Positions 26,821 to 36,254 of a stretch of 64,000 nucleotides of DNA are shown one piece after another. Below the pieces are notes generated by a model that saw only the letters and a list, made by a program, of their open reading frames with translations, ran no database searches and was not told the DNA's origin. The DNA comes from Bacillota bacterium (GTDB taxonomy: Bacteria > Bacillota > Limnochordia > Darwinibacteriales > Darwinibacteriaceae). Every line of letters begins with the position of its first letter. Positions within the stretch are counted from its first letter, which is position 1. The stretch lies in the NCBI GenBank assembly GCA_012837385.1, contig DURH01000020.1, forward strand, positions 191,972 to 255,971, given 5' to 3'. A program made the translations under genes and the position numbers.

Positions 26821-27663
26821 GTGAGAACGGTAGGTGTTATTGGTGCGGGGACCATGGGCAGTGGAATTGCCGAAACTGCTGCGGCTGTGTCGCAGGTTAT
26901 TCTGCTGGATGTGGACTTGGAACGTGCCGAAGCAGGATTGATGGCCATAGAGAAGCGGCTCAGCCGTCAAGTGGAGAAGGGATATATTGATGCAGCTAGA
27001 AAAGGGGAGCTTCTCGATAGAATCAGGGTATCCGTGGATCTTCGCGAGCTGAGTGATGCCGATCTGGTGGTGGAAGCAGCAGCTGAGAAGCTGGATGTAA
27101 AGCGGGAGATCTTTCGCTCGTTAGGCGAAATCTGCTCTCCCCAATGTATTTTGGGCACCAATACTTCCGCCTTGAGTGTCACCGCCCTCGCGGCTTCCAC
27201 CCGTGAGCCCCAGAGGGTGGTGGGGATCCATTTCTTCAATCCGGTTACAAGAATGAAGCTGGTGGAATTGGTGCGCACACCCTTTACGTCCTCTGCCTGT
27301 TTGGAGCGCTGCCGGAAGTTTGTGGATGCTCTAGACAAAGTCGCTGTTGTGGTGGAAGAAGCGCCTGGCTTCATCGTCAACCGCCTGCTTATTCCGATGA
27401 TCAATGAAGCGGCCTTTCTGCTTGCCGAGGGCACAGCGTCTGCGGAAGACATCGATACGGCCATGCGCTTGGGGGCGAACCATCCCATGGGACCATTGGC
27501 CTTGGCGGATCTCATCGGGCTGGACATTTGCCTAGCCATTATGGAGACGCTGCATAACGAGTTGGGAGAAGACAAATACAGGCCAGCACCGCTGCTGCGG
27601 AAAATGGTACGCGCCGGGCAGCTGGGGCGGAAAAGCGGAGCCGGTTTTTACAAGTACAATTAG
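26821..27663 (+). CDS. hbd: 3-hydroxybutyryl-CoA dehydrogenase
   Basis: NAD(H)-linked interconversion of 3-hydroxybutyryl-CoA and acetoacetyl-CoA. 280 residues, full length. Seen: GAGTMGSGIAE (residues 8-18), GIHFFNPVTRMKLVE with the catalytic His, EAPGFIVNRLLIPMINEA, and GADLI-type dimer region. GTG 26821 follows TGGAGGTG. With crt it can run either way: oxidising crotonyl-CoA to acetoacetyl-CoA or the reverse. Confidence 0.95.
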   Translation: MRTVGVIGAGTMGSGIAETAAAVSQVILLDVDLERAEAGLMAIEKRLSRQVEKGYIDAARKGELLDRIRVSVDLRELSDADLVVEAAAEKLDVKREIFRSLGEICSPQCILGTNTSALSVTALAASTREPQRVVGIHFFNPVTRMKLVELVRTPFTSSACLERCRKFVDALDKVAVVVEEAPGFIVNRLLIPMINEAAFLLAEGTASAEDIDTAMRLGANHPMGPLALADLIGLDICLAIMETLHNELGEDKYRPAPLLRKMVRAGQLGRKSGAGFYKYN

Positions 27664-27677
27664 CGGCGAGGGGGATC

Positions 27678-28454
27678 ATGGTGAGTTATCAGTGTTTCCA
27701 GCTTACGGTGAGGTCGAAACTTGCGCTGATCGAAATGTCCCAGCCAGAGAAGCTGAACATCTTGGATGAACGGGCTCTGCAGGAACTGGAAGATGTGCTG
27801 CACAGGCTCAAAGCAACAGGTGTGAAGGCCGCGGTTATTACAGGGCAGGGCCGAGCCTTTGCTGCGGGTGCAGATGTATCGGCCATGGCCACCATGGATG
27901 CCGCTGCCGCGACGGCCTTTTCCCGCAAAGGCAATGACGTGTTTCAACAGCTGGAAGATCATCCAGCCATCTTCATAGCAGCGATTAATGGCTTTGCCTT
28001 GGGCGGCGGATTAGAGCTGGCTTTGGCCTGTGATCTGCGGCTGGCTTCCACCAAGGCGGTCTTCGCCCAGCCAGAGATCGGGCTGGGTATTATGCCTGGT
28101 TTTGGGGGCACCCAGCGTCTGCCCCGTCTGATCGGACCAGCTAGGGCCAAGGAGTGGATCTTTACTGGCCGAAGGTATTCCGCGCAGGAGGCATTGGAAG
28201 CTGGCTTAGTGAGCAAAGTTGTGGAGCCAGATCAGCTCCTGGTGGAGGCTCAGGCCCTTGGGGAGGAGCTGGCAGCAAAATCTGGGCCGATTCTGGCCCT
28301 AGCCAAGCAGGCAGTCAATGCCTCGATGGGAGTGACGGCAGCCCATGGAGGTTTAGAAGCGGAACTATTTGGGAGATGCTTTACCCATCAGGACGCCCGG
28401 GAAGGATTGCAGGCTTTCGTGGAAAAGCGCGCTCCCATTATCCAAGATAGGTAG
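27678..28454 (+). CDS. crt: enoyl-CoA hydratase (crotonase)
   Basis: Hydrates crotonyl-CoA to 3-hydroxybutyryl-CoA. 258 residues. Seen: GAVTGQGRAF-like substrate loop as VITGQGRAFAAGADV, oxyanion-hole stretch AINGFALGGGLELALACD, and AQPEIGLGIMPGFGGTQRL with the second catalytic Glu. Last gene of the lysine cluster; kal delivers its substrate. No acyl-CoA dehydrogenase or Etf genes follow; a GC-rich hairpin and then the ileS promoter do. Confidence 0.94.
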   Translation: MVSYQCFQLTVRSKLALIEMSQPEKLNILDERALQELEDVLHRLKATGVKAAVITGQGRAFAAGADVSAMATMDAAAATAFSRKGNDVFQQLEDHPAIFIAAINGFALGGGLELALACDLRLASTKAVFAQPEIGLGIMPGFGGTQRLPRLIGPARAKEWIFTGRRYSAQEALEAGLVSKVVEPDQLLVEAQALGEELAAKSGPILALAKQAVNASMGVTAAHGGLEAELFGRCFTHQDAREGLQAFVEKRAPIIQDR

Positions 28455-28467
28455 ATCGGTAACAGAG

Positions 28468-28487
28468 GCGCCTCCTCCTGGAGGCGC
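28468..28487 (+). terminator. GC-rich hairpin after crt, possible terminator
   Basis: GCGCCTCC/GGAGGCGC, 8 bp perfect, loop TCCT. No T run follows, so termination is uncertain. Confidence 0.4.
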
Positions 28488-28522
28488 GCCTCGCAAGCTA
28501 GGTGGGCTGCCCCTGAATAGTG

Positions 28523-28551
28523 TTGACTTCTGAGCTGTGGTTGGGTATAAT
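28523..28551 (+). promoter_or_regulatory. sigma-A type promoter for ileS
   Basis: TTGACT (28523-28528), 17-base spacer, TATAAT (28546-28551); transcription would start about 28558. Confidence 0.8.
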
Positions 28552-28557
28552 GTCGAT

Positions 28558-28789
28558 AATATTGAAATAACGATGAACGGGACAGTACTAGCTGGGATAG
28601 GCTGCAGAGAGTCCGGTAAGGTGAAAGCGGACGCCGTGAACAGCGAAGGAAGATCACCCGTGAGTTGCCAGCTGAAATCAGCAGTAAGCTGAGCCGGTGG
28701 TACCGTTATACCCATGGAGTGAAGGCGCAGCGTGCGCCTTAACTAGGGTGGTACCGCGGTTATTCCGTCCCTTTGGGGCGGTTTTTTTT
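28558..28789 (+). promoter_or_regulatory. T-box leader, isoleucine type
   Basis: T-box AGGGTGGTACCGCGG at 28745-28759; stem I base ACGGG (28577-28581) pairs with CCCGT just after the specifier ATC (28653-28655), matching tRNA-Ile and the downstream ileS. An AGAGAG element is present on the 5' side. The terminator is CCGTCCC/GGGGCGG (28765-28781) plus eight T. Uncharged tRNA-Ile would favour the antiterminator. Confidence 0.93.
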
Positions 28790-28811
28790 ATGGTATGGGA
28801 GGAGTAAAGTT

Positions 28812-31592
28812 ATGGAAAAAGGATCGGCCTATCAACACACCTTACAGCTACCTGTTACAGAGTTTCCCATGCGCGGTGATCTGGCGAAAAGGGAACCTGC
28901 CATGCTGGAAAAGTGGGAAAGCGAGGATTACTACGGGCAACTGCAGGATTTGGGCAGGGCTCAGAATCGGCCCACTTTTGTCCTGCATGATGGCCCTCCC
29001 TATGCCAATGGGAATATCCATATCGGCACTGCGCTGAACAAAGTGCTGAAGGATATCGTTATGCGTTCGCGCTCGTTGGCGGGGTACCATGTTCCCTACG
29101 TTCCAGGCTGGGATACTCACGGCCTGCCCATTGAGCTCCACGTCGTCCGAGCCATGGGGCCTGAGCGTCAGGGGATGACGGTATCAGAGTTTAGGGAGCA
29201 CTGCGCTGCCTATGCCCTGGAGCAGATTGATATTCAACGCAGTCAGTTTCGCCGTCTTGGCGTCTGGGGCGAATGGGACAATCCCTATATCACCATGAAG
29301 CCGGAGTATGAAGCAGTTCAGGTGCGTCTTTTCGGGGACATGGTGGAAAAAGGCTATGTGTACAAGGCGAAAAAGCCTGTCTACTGGTGTGCAGATTGTC
29401 AAACGGCACTCGCTGAAGCGGAGATTGAATATGGAGACCATCGTTCTCCCAGCATTTTCGTGCGCTTTCCCGTGAAGGACGGAAAGGGCATTCTTGCAGA
29501 AGATGACACCTATGTGGTGATCTGGACCACGACTCCCTGGACTATACCAGCCAACCTAGCCATTGCCCTGCATCCTTTGTACGACTACATTGTGGTTAAG
29601 ACGGAGCGGGGTAACCTGGTGCTCGCCAAGGAGCTGGCCAAAGGCGTTTTGGAGGAACTAGGACTTGAGGCTAAGGAAGTTCTAGCAGAGTTCAAGGGTG
29701 AACAGCTGGAAGGTGTGGTGTGCACTCACCCCCTTATGCAGCGTGATTCCTTAGTGATCCTGGGCGATCACGTCACTTTAGAGGCAGGTACCGGCTGTGT
29801 ACACACCGCACCAGGACACGGTCACGAAGACTACTTGGTGGGGCTGGAATACGGTCTGGATATCCTCTCCCCAGTGGATGCAGAGGGGCGGTTCACTGAA
29901 GAGGCTGGGCCCTATGCAGGCTTGACGCTGAACGAGGGTAACAAGGCCGTCACAGCCGATTTGGAGAAATCCGGAGACCTGCTCAAGATGGACTTTGTGG
30001 ATCACTCTTACCCACACTGCTGGCGCTGCAAACATCCTGTGGTTTACCGATCCACCGATCAGTGGTTCATCTCCATAGATAAGTTTAGAGATGCTATGCT
30101 TGAGGCCATTGAAGGGGTTCAGTGGATTCCCAGCTGGGGAATTGACCGCATCAGGGGTATGGTTGCTGATCGCGGCGACTGGTGCATTTCCCGGCAGAGA
30201 ATCTGGGGTGTACCCATCCCTGTGTTTTATTGCACGTGCGGCGAGACCATCGCGACGAGGGATACCATCGACCATGTGGCAGAGATCTTCAGTAGAGAAG
30301 GGTCCAACGCCTGGTTCGAAAAAACTGCTCAGGAGCTGCTTCCTGAAGGCTTCACCTGCCCTGCCTGTGGTGGGGAGAATTTGGAGAAGGAAACGGATAC
30401 CATGGATGTCTGGTTTGACTCCGGCGTCTCTCACTGGGCGGTGCTCACCACCAGGGACGGCCTTCGCTGGCCTGCGGATCTGTATCTAGAAGGAAGCGAT
30501 CAGCACCGCGGTTGGTTCCAGTCGTCTCTGTCCATTTCCGTGGCTGCTAAAGAGCAGGCTCCGTACAAGGCGGTACTCACCCACGGCATGGTGGTGGACG
30601 GGGAAGGGCGGAAGATGTCCAAGTCTTTGGGCAATGTGATCGCTCCCGAAGAGATCTGGAAGCTATATGGGGCTGATGTACTCAGGCTTTGGGTTTCCTC
30701 GGCAGAGTTCAGGGGAGATATCCGGATCTCGCCTGACATTCTCAAGCAGCTTTCCGATGCCTATAGAAGGATCCGCAATACGGCGCGCTTTCTCCTGGGT
30801 AACCTCCATGACTTCGATCCCAATGAACACAGCGTCCCCTACGAGCAGATGGAGGAGCTGGACCGGTGGGCACTGATGCAGCTGGCCAAACTCAGCCGCA
30901 AAGTGAGAACTGCCTACGAGAAATACGAGTTTCACATTGTCTACCATCAGATCCATCAGTTCTGCGCCGTTGATCTAGGCGGATTCTACCTCGATGTGCT
31001 CAAAGATCGCTTGTACTGCGATGCCCCCAACAGCAAGGAGCGTCGTTCAGCACAGACGGCCTTCCTGGCCATCATCAAAGAACTGGCGCAGCTTTTGGCT
31101 CCCATTCTCGTCTTTACATCCGAAGAAATCTGGGGTCATCTGCCTGAGCAGGTGCGCACAGAGCAGAGCGTTCACTTCTCCACCTGGCAAGAGCTGCCCG
31201 GCGAATACTGGGATGAGGATCTCGACAGGCGGTGGGCTGAGTTCCTGGAGATCAGGCGGGTTGCCGCCAAGGGCCTGGAGCTGGCTCGTACAGATAAGGT
31301 GATCGGAGCGGCTAATGAAAGCCGGTTGGTCCTCTACGCCGATGAGGCGAAAAGGGATGTTCTGGCAGCATTTGCCAAGGATCTGCGCCTGCTGTTTATC
31401 GTTTCCGAAGTGGAGATCAAGCCTCTGGAAGAAGGCGGAGCAGCACTCTACAGTGAGCCTGGCTTGGCAGTGGACGTGTTCAGGGCTGACGGGGAGAAAT
31501 GCCAGCGCTGCTGGAAATACTTCGCAGAAATGAGCGGTGATGAGAATCATCCCCACATATGCCACCGCTGTCTAGAAGCTATTGAAGCCTAA
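28812..31592 (+). CDS. ileS: isoleucyl-tRNA synthetase
   Basis: Class I aminoacyl-tRNA synthetase charging tRNA-Ile. 926 residues, complete. Seen: PPYANGNIHIGT (HIGH-type, about 62-73), a CP1 editing domain, KMSKS at 601-605 in GRKMSKSLGN, an anticodon-binding domain, and a C-terminal zinc finger CQRCWKYF ... CHRCLEAI. ATG 28812 has GGGAGGA eight bases upstream. Controlled by the upstream T-box. In Bacillus it directly follows divIVA. Confidence 0.97.
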   Translation: MEKGSAYQHTLQLPVTEFPMRGDLAKREPAMLEKWESEDYYGQLQDLGRAQNRPTFVLHDGPPYANGNIHIGTALNKVLKDIVMRSRSLAGYHVPYVPGWDTHGLPIELHVVRAMGPERQGMTVSEFREHCAAYALEQIDIQRSQFRRLGVWGEWDNPYITMKPEYEAVQVRLFGDMVEKGYVYKAKKPVYWCADCQTALAEAEIEYGDHRSPSIFVRFPVKDGKGILAEDDTYVVIWTTTPWTIPANLAIALHPLYDYIVVKTERGNLVLAKELAKGVLEELGLEAKEVLAEFKGEQLEGVVCTHPLMQRDSLVILGDHVTLEAGTGCVHTAPGHGHEDYLVGLEYGLDILSPVDAEGRFTEEAGPYAGLTLNEGNKAVTADLEKSGDLLKMDFVDHSYPHCWRCKHPVVYRSTDQWFISIDKFRDAMLEAIEGVQWIPSWGIDRIRGMVADRGDWCISRQRIWGVPIPVFYCTCGETIATRDTIDHVAEIFSREGSNAWFEKTAQELLPEGFTCPACGGENLEKETDTMDVWFDSGVSHWAVLTTRDGLRWPADLYLEGSDQHRGWFQSSLSISVAAKEQAPYKAVLTHGMVVDGEGRKMSKSLGNVIAPEEIWKLYGADVLRLWVSSAEFRGDIRISPDILKQLSDAYRRIRNTARFLLGNLHDFDPNEHSVPYEQMEELDRWALMQLAKLSRKVRTAYEKYEFHIVYHQIHQFCAVDLGGFYLDVLKDRLYCDAPNSKERRSAQTAFLAIIKELAQLLAPILVFTSEEIWGHLPEQVRTEQSVHFSTWQELPGEYWDEDLDRRWAEFLEIRRVAAKGLELARTDKVIGAANESRLVLYADEAKRDVLAAFAKDLRLLFIVSEVEIKPLEEGGAALYSEPGLAVDVFRADGEKCQRCWKYFAEMSGDENHPHICHRCLEAIEA

Positions 31593-31606
31593 CCCACGAT
31601 TGCATC

Positions 31607-31640
31607 ACCCCCATCCGCAGCGCATACGGATGGGGGTTTT
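31607..31640 (+). terminator. Intrinsic terminator after ileS
   Basis: ACCCCCATCCG/CGGATGGGGGT, 11 bp, 9-base loop, ending in TTTT. Confidence 0.85.
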
Positions 31641-31661
31641 GCACACTCTAAGGAGGAAAGG

Positions 31662-31979
31662 GTGGATGATGTGGGAGACAAGATTAGCTCAGGTTTATTG
31701 CACACCCTCCTGACCAAGCTGGAGCACTTAACCCTGGCCTTGGAAAAGGCGAGTATCGCTGAGTACATCGAGCTGTACCGGAAACCCAAGCGTCTGCTCT
31801 ACATAAACTTCCTGGCAGGCATAGCCAGGGGGTTTGGCCTCGCCATCGGCTTTACTGTGGTGGGGGCCTTTTTCCTCTATGGTCTCGGCAAAGTCGCCTC
31901 TTGGAATCTTCCTGTGGTTGGCGAGTTCATAGCTGAAATCACTCGTATTGTGCAAAATGAACTAGCGCGGAGGCGTTGA
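31662..31979 (+). CDS. DUF5665 small membrane protein
   Basis: 105 residues. Amphipathic N-terminal half (LEHLTLALEKASIAEYIEL) followed by RKPKRLLYINFLAGIARGFG and one strong membrane helix (LAIGFTVVGAFFLYGLGKV), then a charged end. This is the pattern of the DUF5665 family of spore-formers, unknown function. GTG 31662 start after AAGGAGG. Four bases separate it from the YteA gene. Confidence 0.7.
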   Translation: MDDVGDKISSGLLHTLLTKLEHLTLALEKASIAEYIELYRKPKRLLYINFLAGIARGFGLAIGFTVVGAFFLYGLGKVASWNLPVVGEFIAEITRIVQNELARRR

Positions 31980-31983
31980 AATC

Positions 31984-32508
31984 ATGGATAGGAATCGTCT
32001 GCAGAGGCTTCAAGCACTGCTGGAGCAGGAGAAACGGGAACTGTTGGCGGTGGTGGATCGCCTTACAGGCCCAGGAGGATTGGAGTCACCGCAAGATGAG
32101 GCAGATCGGGAACTCTCGGCCTATGATAACCACCCTGCAGATTATGGATCGCAGCTTTACGAACGGAGCAAAGATTTGGGCCTGCTGGAAGCAGTTAGGC
32201 TGCAGATTGCCGAAATTGACGAGGCCCAAGAGGCTATCCTGGCTGGGAACTACGGCATCTGTCAAAACTGCGGAGAAAGCATACCTGAACAGCGCCTTCT
32301 GGCCCTACCCAGTACCGTTCTGTGCGTAAAATGCAAGCGGGAAACGGAAAGGGAGGATGCCAGCCCCCGCCCAGTTGAGGAGGGCTTCTTGGAGCCGCCC
32401 CTGGAACGACAAGAGAGCGAGGCGACAGACTATGCGTTCGATCAGGATGACGCCTGGGAGGAGGTTGCCCGTTTTGGTACATCTAGCGACATTGTGGAGA
32501 AGCCCTAA
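31984..32508 (+). CDS. yteA: TraR/DksA-type zinc-finger protein, YteA family
   Basis: 174 residues: an N-terminal coiled coil (RLQRLQ ... ELLAVVDRL), the YteA-specific YDNHPADYGSQLYERSKDLG (about 49-67), then a C4 zinc finger CQNCGE ... CVKCKRE. The family is conserved in spore-formers; a sporulation role is suggested by its distribution. DksA-like action on RNA polymerase is possible but unproven. No helix-tip Asp pair typical of true DksA is evident. Confidence 0.85.
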   Translation: MDRNRLQRLQALLEQEKRELLAVVDRLTGPGGLESPQDEADRELSAYDNHPADYGSQLYERSKDLGLLEAVRLQIAEIDEAQEAILAGNYGICQNCGESIPEQRLLALPSTVLCVKCKRETEREDASPRPVEEGFLEPPLERQESEATDYAFDQDDAWEEVARFGTSSDIVEKP

Positions 32509-32606
32509 GCGGCAGGTGAATTCCCACTCCAAGGCTCGGCATGGCAGGGAAATCCTTCCCGAACACAGAATAATGGTCTGATAGTATAAGGGAAGGGGCT
32601 TAGCTG

Positions 32607-33047
32607 TTGAGTTATGCAATCACGGCAGGCTTAGTCTTACTCGTGGATCGGATATCCAAGTTCTTGGTGATGACCCACATGCAGGATGGAGAGAGTATTC
32701 CCCTGCTTCCTCCCGTTTTCTACCTCACCTATGTGAGGAATAAGGGAGCTGCCTTTGGGTTTTTCCAGGGTAAGGTGGTCCTGCTTTCTGCTGTTGCGCT
32801 GATCTGTCTGCTACTTGTGCTGACCCAGTGGAAAAGAATCAAAACCAAGAGTGCCTTTGTGCGTTGGGGTGTGGTGATCAGCTTTGTGGGAGCAGTGGGA
32901 AATCTCATTGATCGTCTGCGCTGGGGAGCCGTTATTGATTTCCTCGATATCCGAATCTTTGTCTTTAATGTAGCTGATGTCGCCATAGTTCTGGGCGTTG
33001 CCCTGCTCTTCTGGGAGGTCTTGGTTCATGATCCCAAAACCAGCTGA
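32607..33047 (+). CDS. lspA: lipoprotein signal peptidase (signal peptidase II)
   Basis: Integral membrane aspartyl protease that cuts lipoprotein signal peptides after Lgt has acted (lgt is at 55836). 146 residues, four hydrophobic segments. Seen: YVRNKGAAFGFFQ, VGNLIDRLRWGAVIDFLD and FNVADVAIV with the two catalytic Asp. TTG 32607 start with GGAAGGGG upstream. It overlaps the 5' end of rluD by 20 bases, as commonly seen. Confidence 0.95.
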   Translation: MSYAITAGLVLLVDRISKFLVMTHMQDGESIPLLPPVFYLTYVRNKGAAFGFFQGKVVLLSAVALICLLLVLTQWKRIKTKSAFVRWGVVISFVGAVGNLIDRLRWGAVIDFLDIRIFVFNVADVAIVLGVALLFWEVLVHDPKTS

Positions 33048-33948
33048 GAGCCATGTGTTTACGGCGGCAGATGACTCTGGCAGCCGTTTAGACCTGTATT
33101 TAAGTGAGCGCCTTGAGCTCAGCCGTTCCCAAATCAAGCGTTTGGCTGACAGTGGATTAATCCTGGTCAATGGGAAACAGACCAAGGCTGGCTATAAACT
33201 GCGGGCTGGAGATGTGGTGTCGGTGGAGGTGCCGCCGGAACCGGAACAGGTGCTGAAACCCCAGCCCATTCCCTTGGAGATCATCTATGAAGATGAAGAC
33301 CTCGCGGTGATCAACAAACCCAAGGGCTTGGTGGTGCATCCTGGGGCAGGGAATCTCAGCGAAACCCTGGTTAATGCCCTGCTCTATCACTTCGAGGACC
33401 TCTCCGAAGAGGGGGGACCCGATCGGCCAGGAATTGTCCACCGCTTGGACAAAGACACCAGCGGGTTGATGTTGGTGGCTAAGCATGACCGCAGCCATGC
33501 TTACCTGACGAACCTGCTCAAGGAACGCCAGGTAGAAAAACACTATCTAGCCTTGGTACACGGGGTAATCAAGGATGATCAAGGGCTGATCGACAAGCCC
33601 ATTGGACGCCATCCCAGGGATCGCAAGAGAATGGCGATTGTGGAGGATGGGAGGGAGGCCCAGACGGTCTTTACGGTGCAGGAACGGTTCAGTAAGTACT
33701 CTTTGGTGCTGCTGCATCTGATCACAGGGCGCACGCATCAAATTCGGGTGCACTTGGCCAGCATGCACCACCCCATTGTGGGTGACCCGGTCTATGGATA
33801 CAAGACCGGTAATCTGGGGGCCTCTAGTCAAATGCTGCACGCCTGCTACCTGGCTTTTCAGCATCCTTCAGGGCAGTTTCTGGAGTTTAGCTCGTCTCCT
33901 GGGCCAGAGTTTTGGGAGGCTGTGGAAAAAGCCAAGATGATCGATTGA
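33028..33948 (+). CDS. rluD: 23S rRNA pseudouridine synthase, RluD family
   Basis: 306 residues: an N-terminal S4 domain (RLDLYLSERLELSRSQIKRL), then the RluA/RluD catalytic domain with GIVHRLDKDTSGLML (catalytic Asp141), and LITGRTHQIRVHLA near the C-terminus. ATG 33028 is eight bases after GGGAGGT. Likely modifies helix 69 of 23S rRNA by family; the exact target is inferred. The strong pyr promoter overlaps its stop codon. Confidence 0.92.
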   Translation: MIPKPAESHVFTAADDSGSRLDLYLSERLELSRSQIKRLADSGLILVNGKQTKAGYKLRAGDVVSVEVPPEPEQVLKPQPIPLEIIYEDEDLAVINKPKGLVVHPGAGNLSETLVNALLYHFEDLSEEGGPDRPGIVHRLDKDTSGLMLVAKHDRSHAYLTNLLKERQVEKHYLALVHGVIKDDQGLIDKPIGRHPRDRKRMAIVEDGREAQTVFTVQERFSKYSLVLLHLITGRTHQIRVHLASMHHPIVGDPVYGYKTGNLGASSQMLHACYLAFQHPSGQFLEFSSSPGPEFWEAVEKAKMID

Positions 33949-33973
33949 CAAGTCTGTCCTTTTGGTGTACAGT
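33945..33973 (+). promoter_or_regulatory. sigma-A type promoter for pyrR
   Basis: TTGACA (33945-33950), 17-base spacer, TACAGT (33968-33973). It begins in the rluD stop codon. Confidence 0.75.
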
Positions 33974-33979
33974 GAATGG

Positions 33980-34648
<669 letters not shown>

Positions 34649-34685
34649 GCGAGTCCAGTGAGACTTAAAAGGAGGAAATTAGACA

Positions 34686-35927
34686 ATGAAGTCAACCGCA
34701 GCTTGGGATCGGCAGTTGGGTATGGGTCAGCAGGTAGCACTTGGTTTTCAACATCTATTCGCCATGTTCGGCGCTACAGTACTAGTTCCACTCTTAACGG
34801 GGTTAGATCCTGCAGTAGCATTATTCACTTCGGGAAGCGGCACCCTTATTTTTATGCTTATCACCATGGGTAAGGTGCCAGCCTATCTGGGATCTTCCTT
34901 CGCCTTTATTGCACCCATCATCAGTGTATCTTCCATTTGGGGCATTGAATATGCCATGGGCGGTGCGGTGGCAGTTGGTTTGGTGTACGCGGTGGTCTCC
35001 CTGATTATTGCCAAGATTGGAACGGATTGGATTGACAAAGTGCTGCCTCCAGTGGTAATTGGCTCAGTAATTATGGTAATTGGCTTAGGTTTGGCTGGCA
35101 CTGCCGTGGAAATGGCGGGGCTCTTGGACGGGGGTTCCTTGGCCAGGGCTGATGTCCGCATCTCCATATTCACTCTGATTGTGACAGTGATCGGAGTTAT
35201 GTTCTTCAAAGGGTTCTTTGCCGTAGTACCTATCTTGATCGGTGTTGTTGCCGGTTATGTGTTTGCCCTAACTCAGGGCGCTGTGGACTTTACACCTGTC
35301 AAGGAAGCGGCTTGGTTTGGACTTCCCTCGTTTGTCGCTCCTAAGTTCAGCTGGGCGGCTGTGGCCATGATGCTGCCAGTGTCCCTGGTTTCCATCACTG
35401 AGCACTGTGGAGATGTTATGGTACTCAGCAAGATTACTGGTAAGGAGTTCTACAAGGATCCTGGCCTGCACCGTACCATGCTGGGAGACGGCTTAGCTAC
35501 CGCATGGGCTGGGTTGTGGGGAGGACCTCCCAACACCACTTACAGCGAAAACGTTGGAGTGTTGGCTATCACCCGGGTGTTTAGCGTTTCTGTAATCGCC
35601 ATAGCAGCAGTAATTGCAGTGGCCATCTCCTTTGTCCAGAAGTTTGGAGCGCTGATTTCCACCATACCAGCAGCGGTTATGGGTGGGGTATCCATCGTCC
35701 TCTTTGGAGTGATTGCTGCCTCGGGAATCAGAACAGTGGTGGAAGCCGGTATTGACTACGGTGATAAACGCAACCTGGTTATTTCCTCGGTGATTTTGGT
35801 ACTGGGTATCGGTGGAGCACAGCTGGGGTTGGGGGAGGTCAAACTGCACGGCATGGCTCTGGCCGCGGTTGTAGGCATCATCTTGAACCTGGTTCTGCCC
35901 AAGAACGGAACCAGCACCGCAGAGTAG
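34686..35927 (+). CDS. uraA: uracil/xanthine permease family transporter
   Basis: Integral membrane proton-linked nucleobase transporter of the NAT/NCS2 family, 413 residues, about 12-14 hydrophobic segments. Seen: GFQHLFAMFGATVLVPLLTG, SITEHCGDVM and GGPPNTTYSENVGV with the family substrate-site residues. The position after pyrR under PyrR control makes uracil the likely substrate. ATG 34686 behind AAAGGAGG. Confidence 0.94.
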   Translation: MKSTAAWDRQLGMGQQVALGFQHLFAMFGATVLVPLLTGLDPAVALFTSGSGTLIFMLITMGKVPAYLGSSFAFIAPIISVSSIWGIEYAMGGAVAVGLVYAVVSLIIAKIGTDWIDKVLPPVVIGSVIMVIGLGLAGTAVEMAGLLDGGSLARADVRISIFTLIVTVIGVMFFKGFFAVVPILIGVVAGYVFALTQGAVDFTPVKEAAWFGLPSFVAPKFSWAAVAMMLPVSLVSITEHCGDVMVLSKITGKEFYKDPGLHRTMLGDGLATAWAGLWGGPPNTTYSENVGVLAITRVFSVSVIAIAAVIAVAISFVQKFGALISTIPAAVMGGVSIVLFGVIAASGIRTVVEAGIDYGDKRNLVISSVILVLGIGGAQLGLGEVKLHGMALAAVVGIILNLVLPKNGTSTAE

Positions 35928-35933
35928 ATAAGC

Positions 35934-35961
35934 AAAGAGGAGCAGTACTGCTCCTCTTTTT
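35934..35961 (+). terminator. Intrinsic terminator after uraA
   Basis: AAAGAGGAGCAGT/ACTGCTCCTCTTT palindrome followed by T residues. It may act in both directions. Confidence 0.88.
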
Positions 35962-35963
35962 CG

Positions 35964-36094
35964 CGTAAACCGGTAAAGTGGGGCCGCGGACGTCCTCAGC
36001 TGTGGTCCAATACTAGCGTTCTGTCGTGGTTGTTGTTGGTTTCGCCAAAGGGAAACGCAAGGGCCTAGCCTCATTCTCCACTTTCCGGTTTACG
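35964..36094. repeat. Long inverted repeat, possible structured RNA
   Basis: The arm 35964-35981 pairs with 36078-36094 over 17 bp with one bulged T (CGTAAACCGG and AAAGTGG against CCACTTT and CCGGTTTACG). About 95 bases lie between, with an inner GTTTC/GAAAC hairpin. A second GTTTACGCG copy at 36094-36102 can pair with CGCGTAAAC at 35962-35970. No coding frame or known RNA family was recognised. The rest of the gap, 36100-36210, holds nothing I can name. Confidence 0.5.
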
Positions 36095-36213
36095 TTTACG
36101 CGTCACCCTTTGACTCGCTGAGCAGAGTCCTCACCCTCACCTGTAGTTTGCGGCGGGACTATGCAGATTATACACGACGAAGCAGAATTTCTAGCTGGGC
36201 TGGCCGTCAATCC

Positions 36214-36242
36214 TTGACATCACCAGTTAAAGGTGGTAAGAT
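36214..36242 (+). promoter_or_regulatory. sigma-A type promoter for tRNA-Cys
   Basis: TTGACA (36214-36219), 17-base spacer, TAAGAT (36237-36242); 12 bases before the tRNA. Confidence 0.75.
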
Positions 36243-36254
36243 TTTAATGGCTGA

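Noticed and set aside
28468..28487. Terminator of the lysine cluster
   Set aside because: A solid 8-bp stem but no T run; kept only as a low-confidence hairpin.
35493..36074. Minus-strand frame spanning the end of uraA and the inverted repeat
   Set aside because: It crosses a terminator and is antisense to uraA over much of its length; composition unlike a protein.
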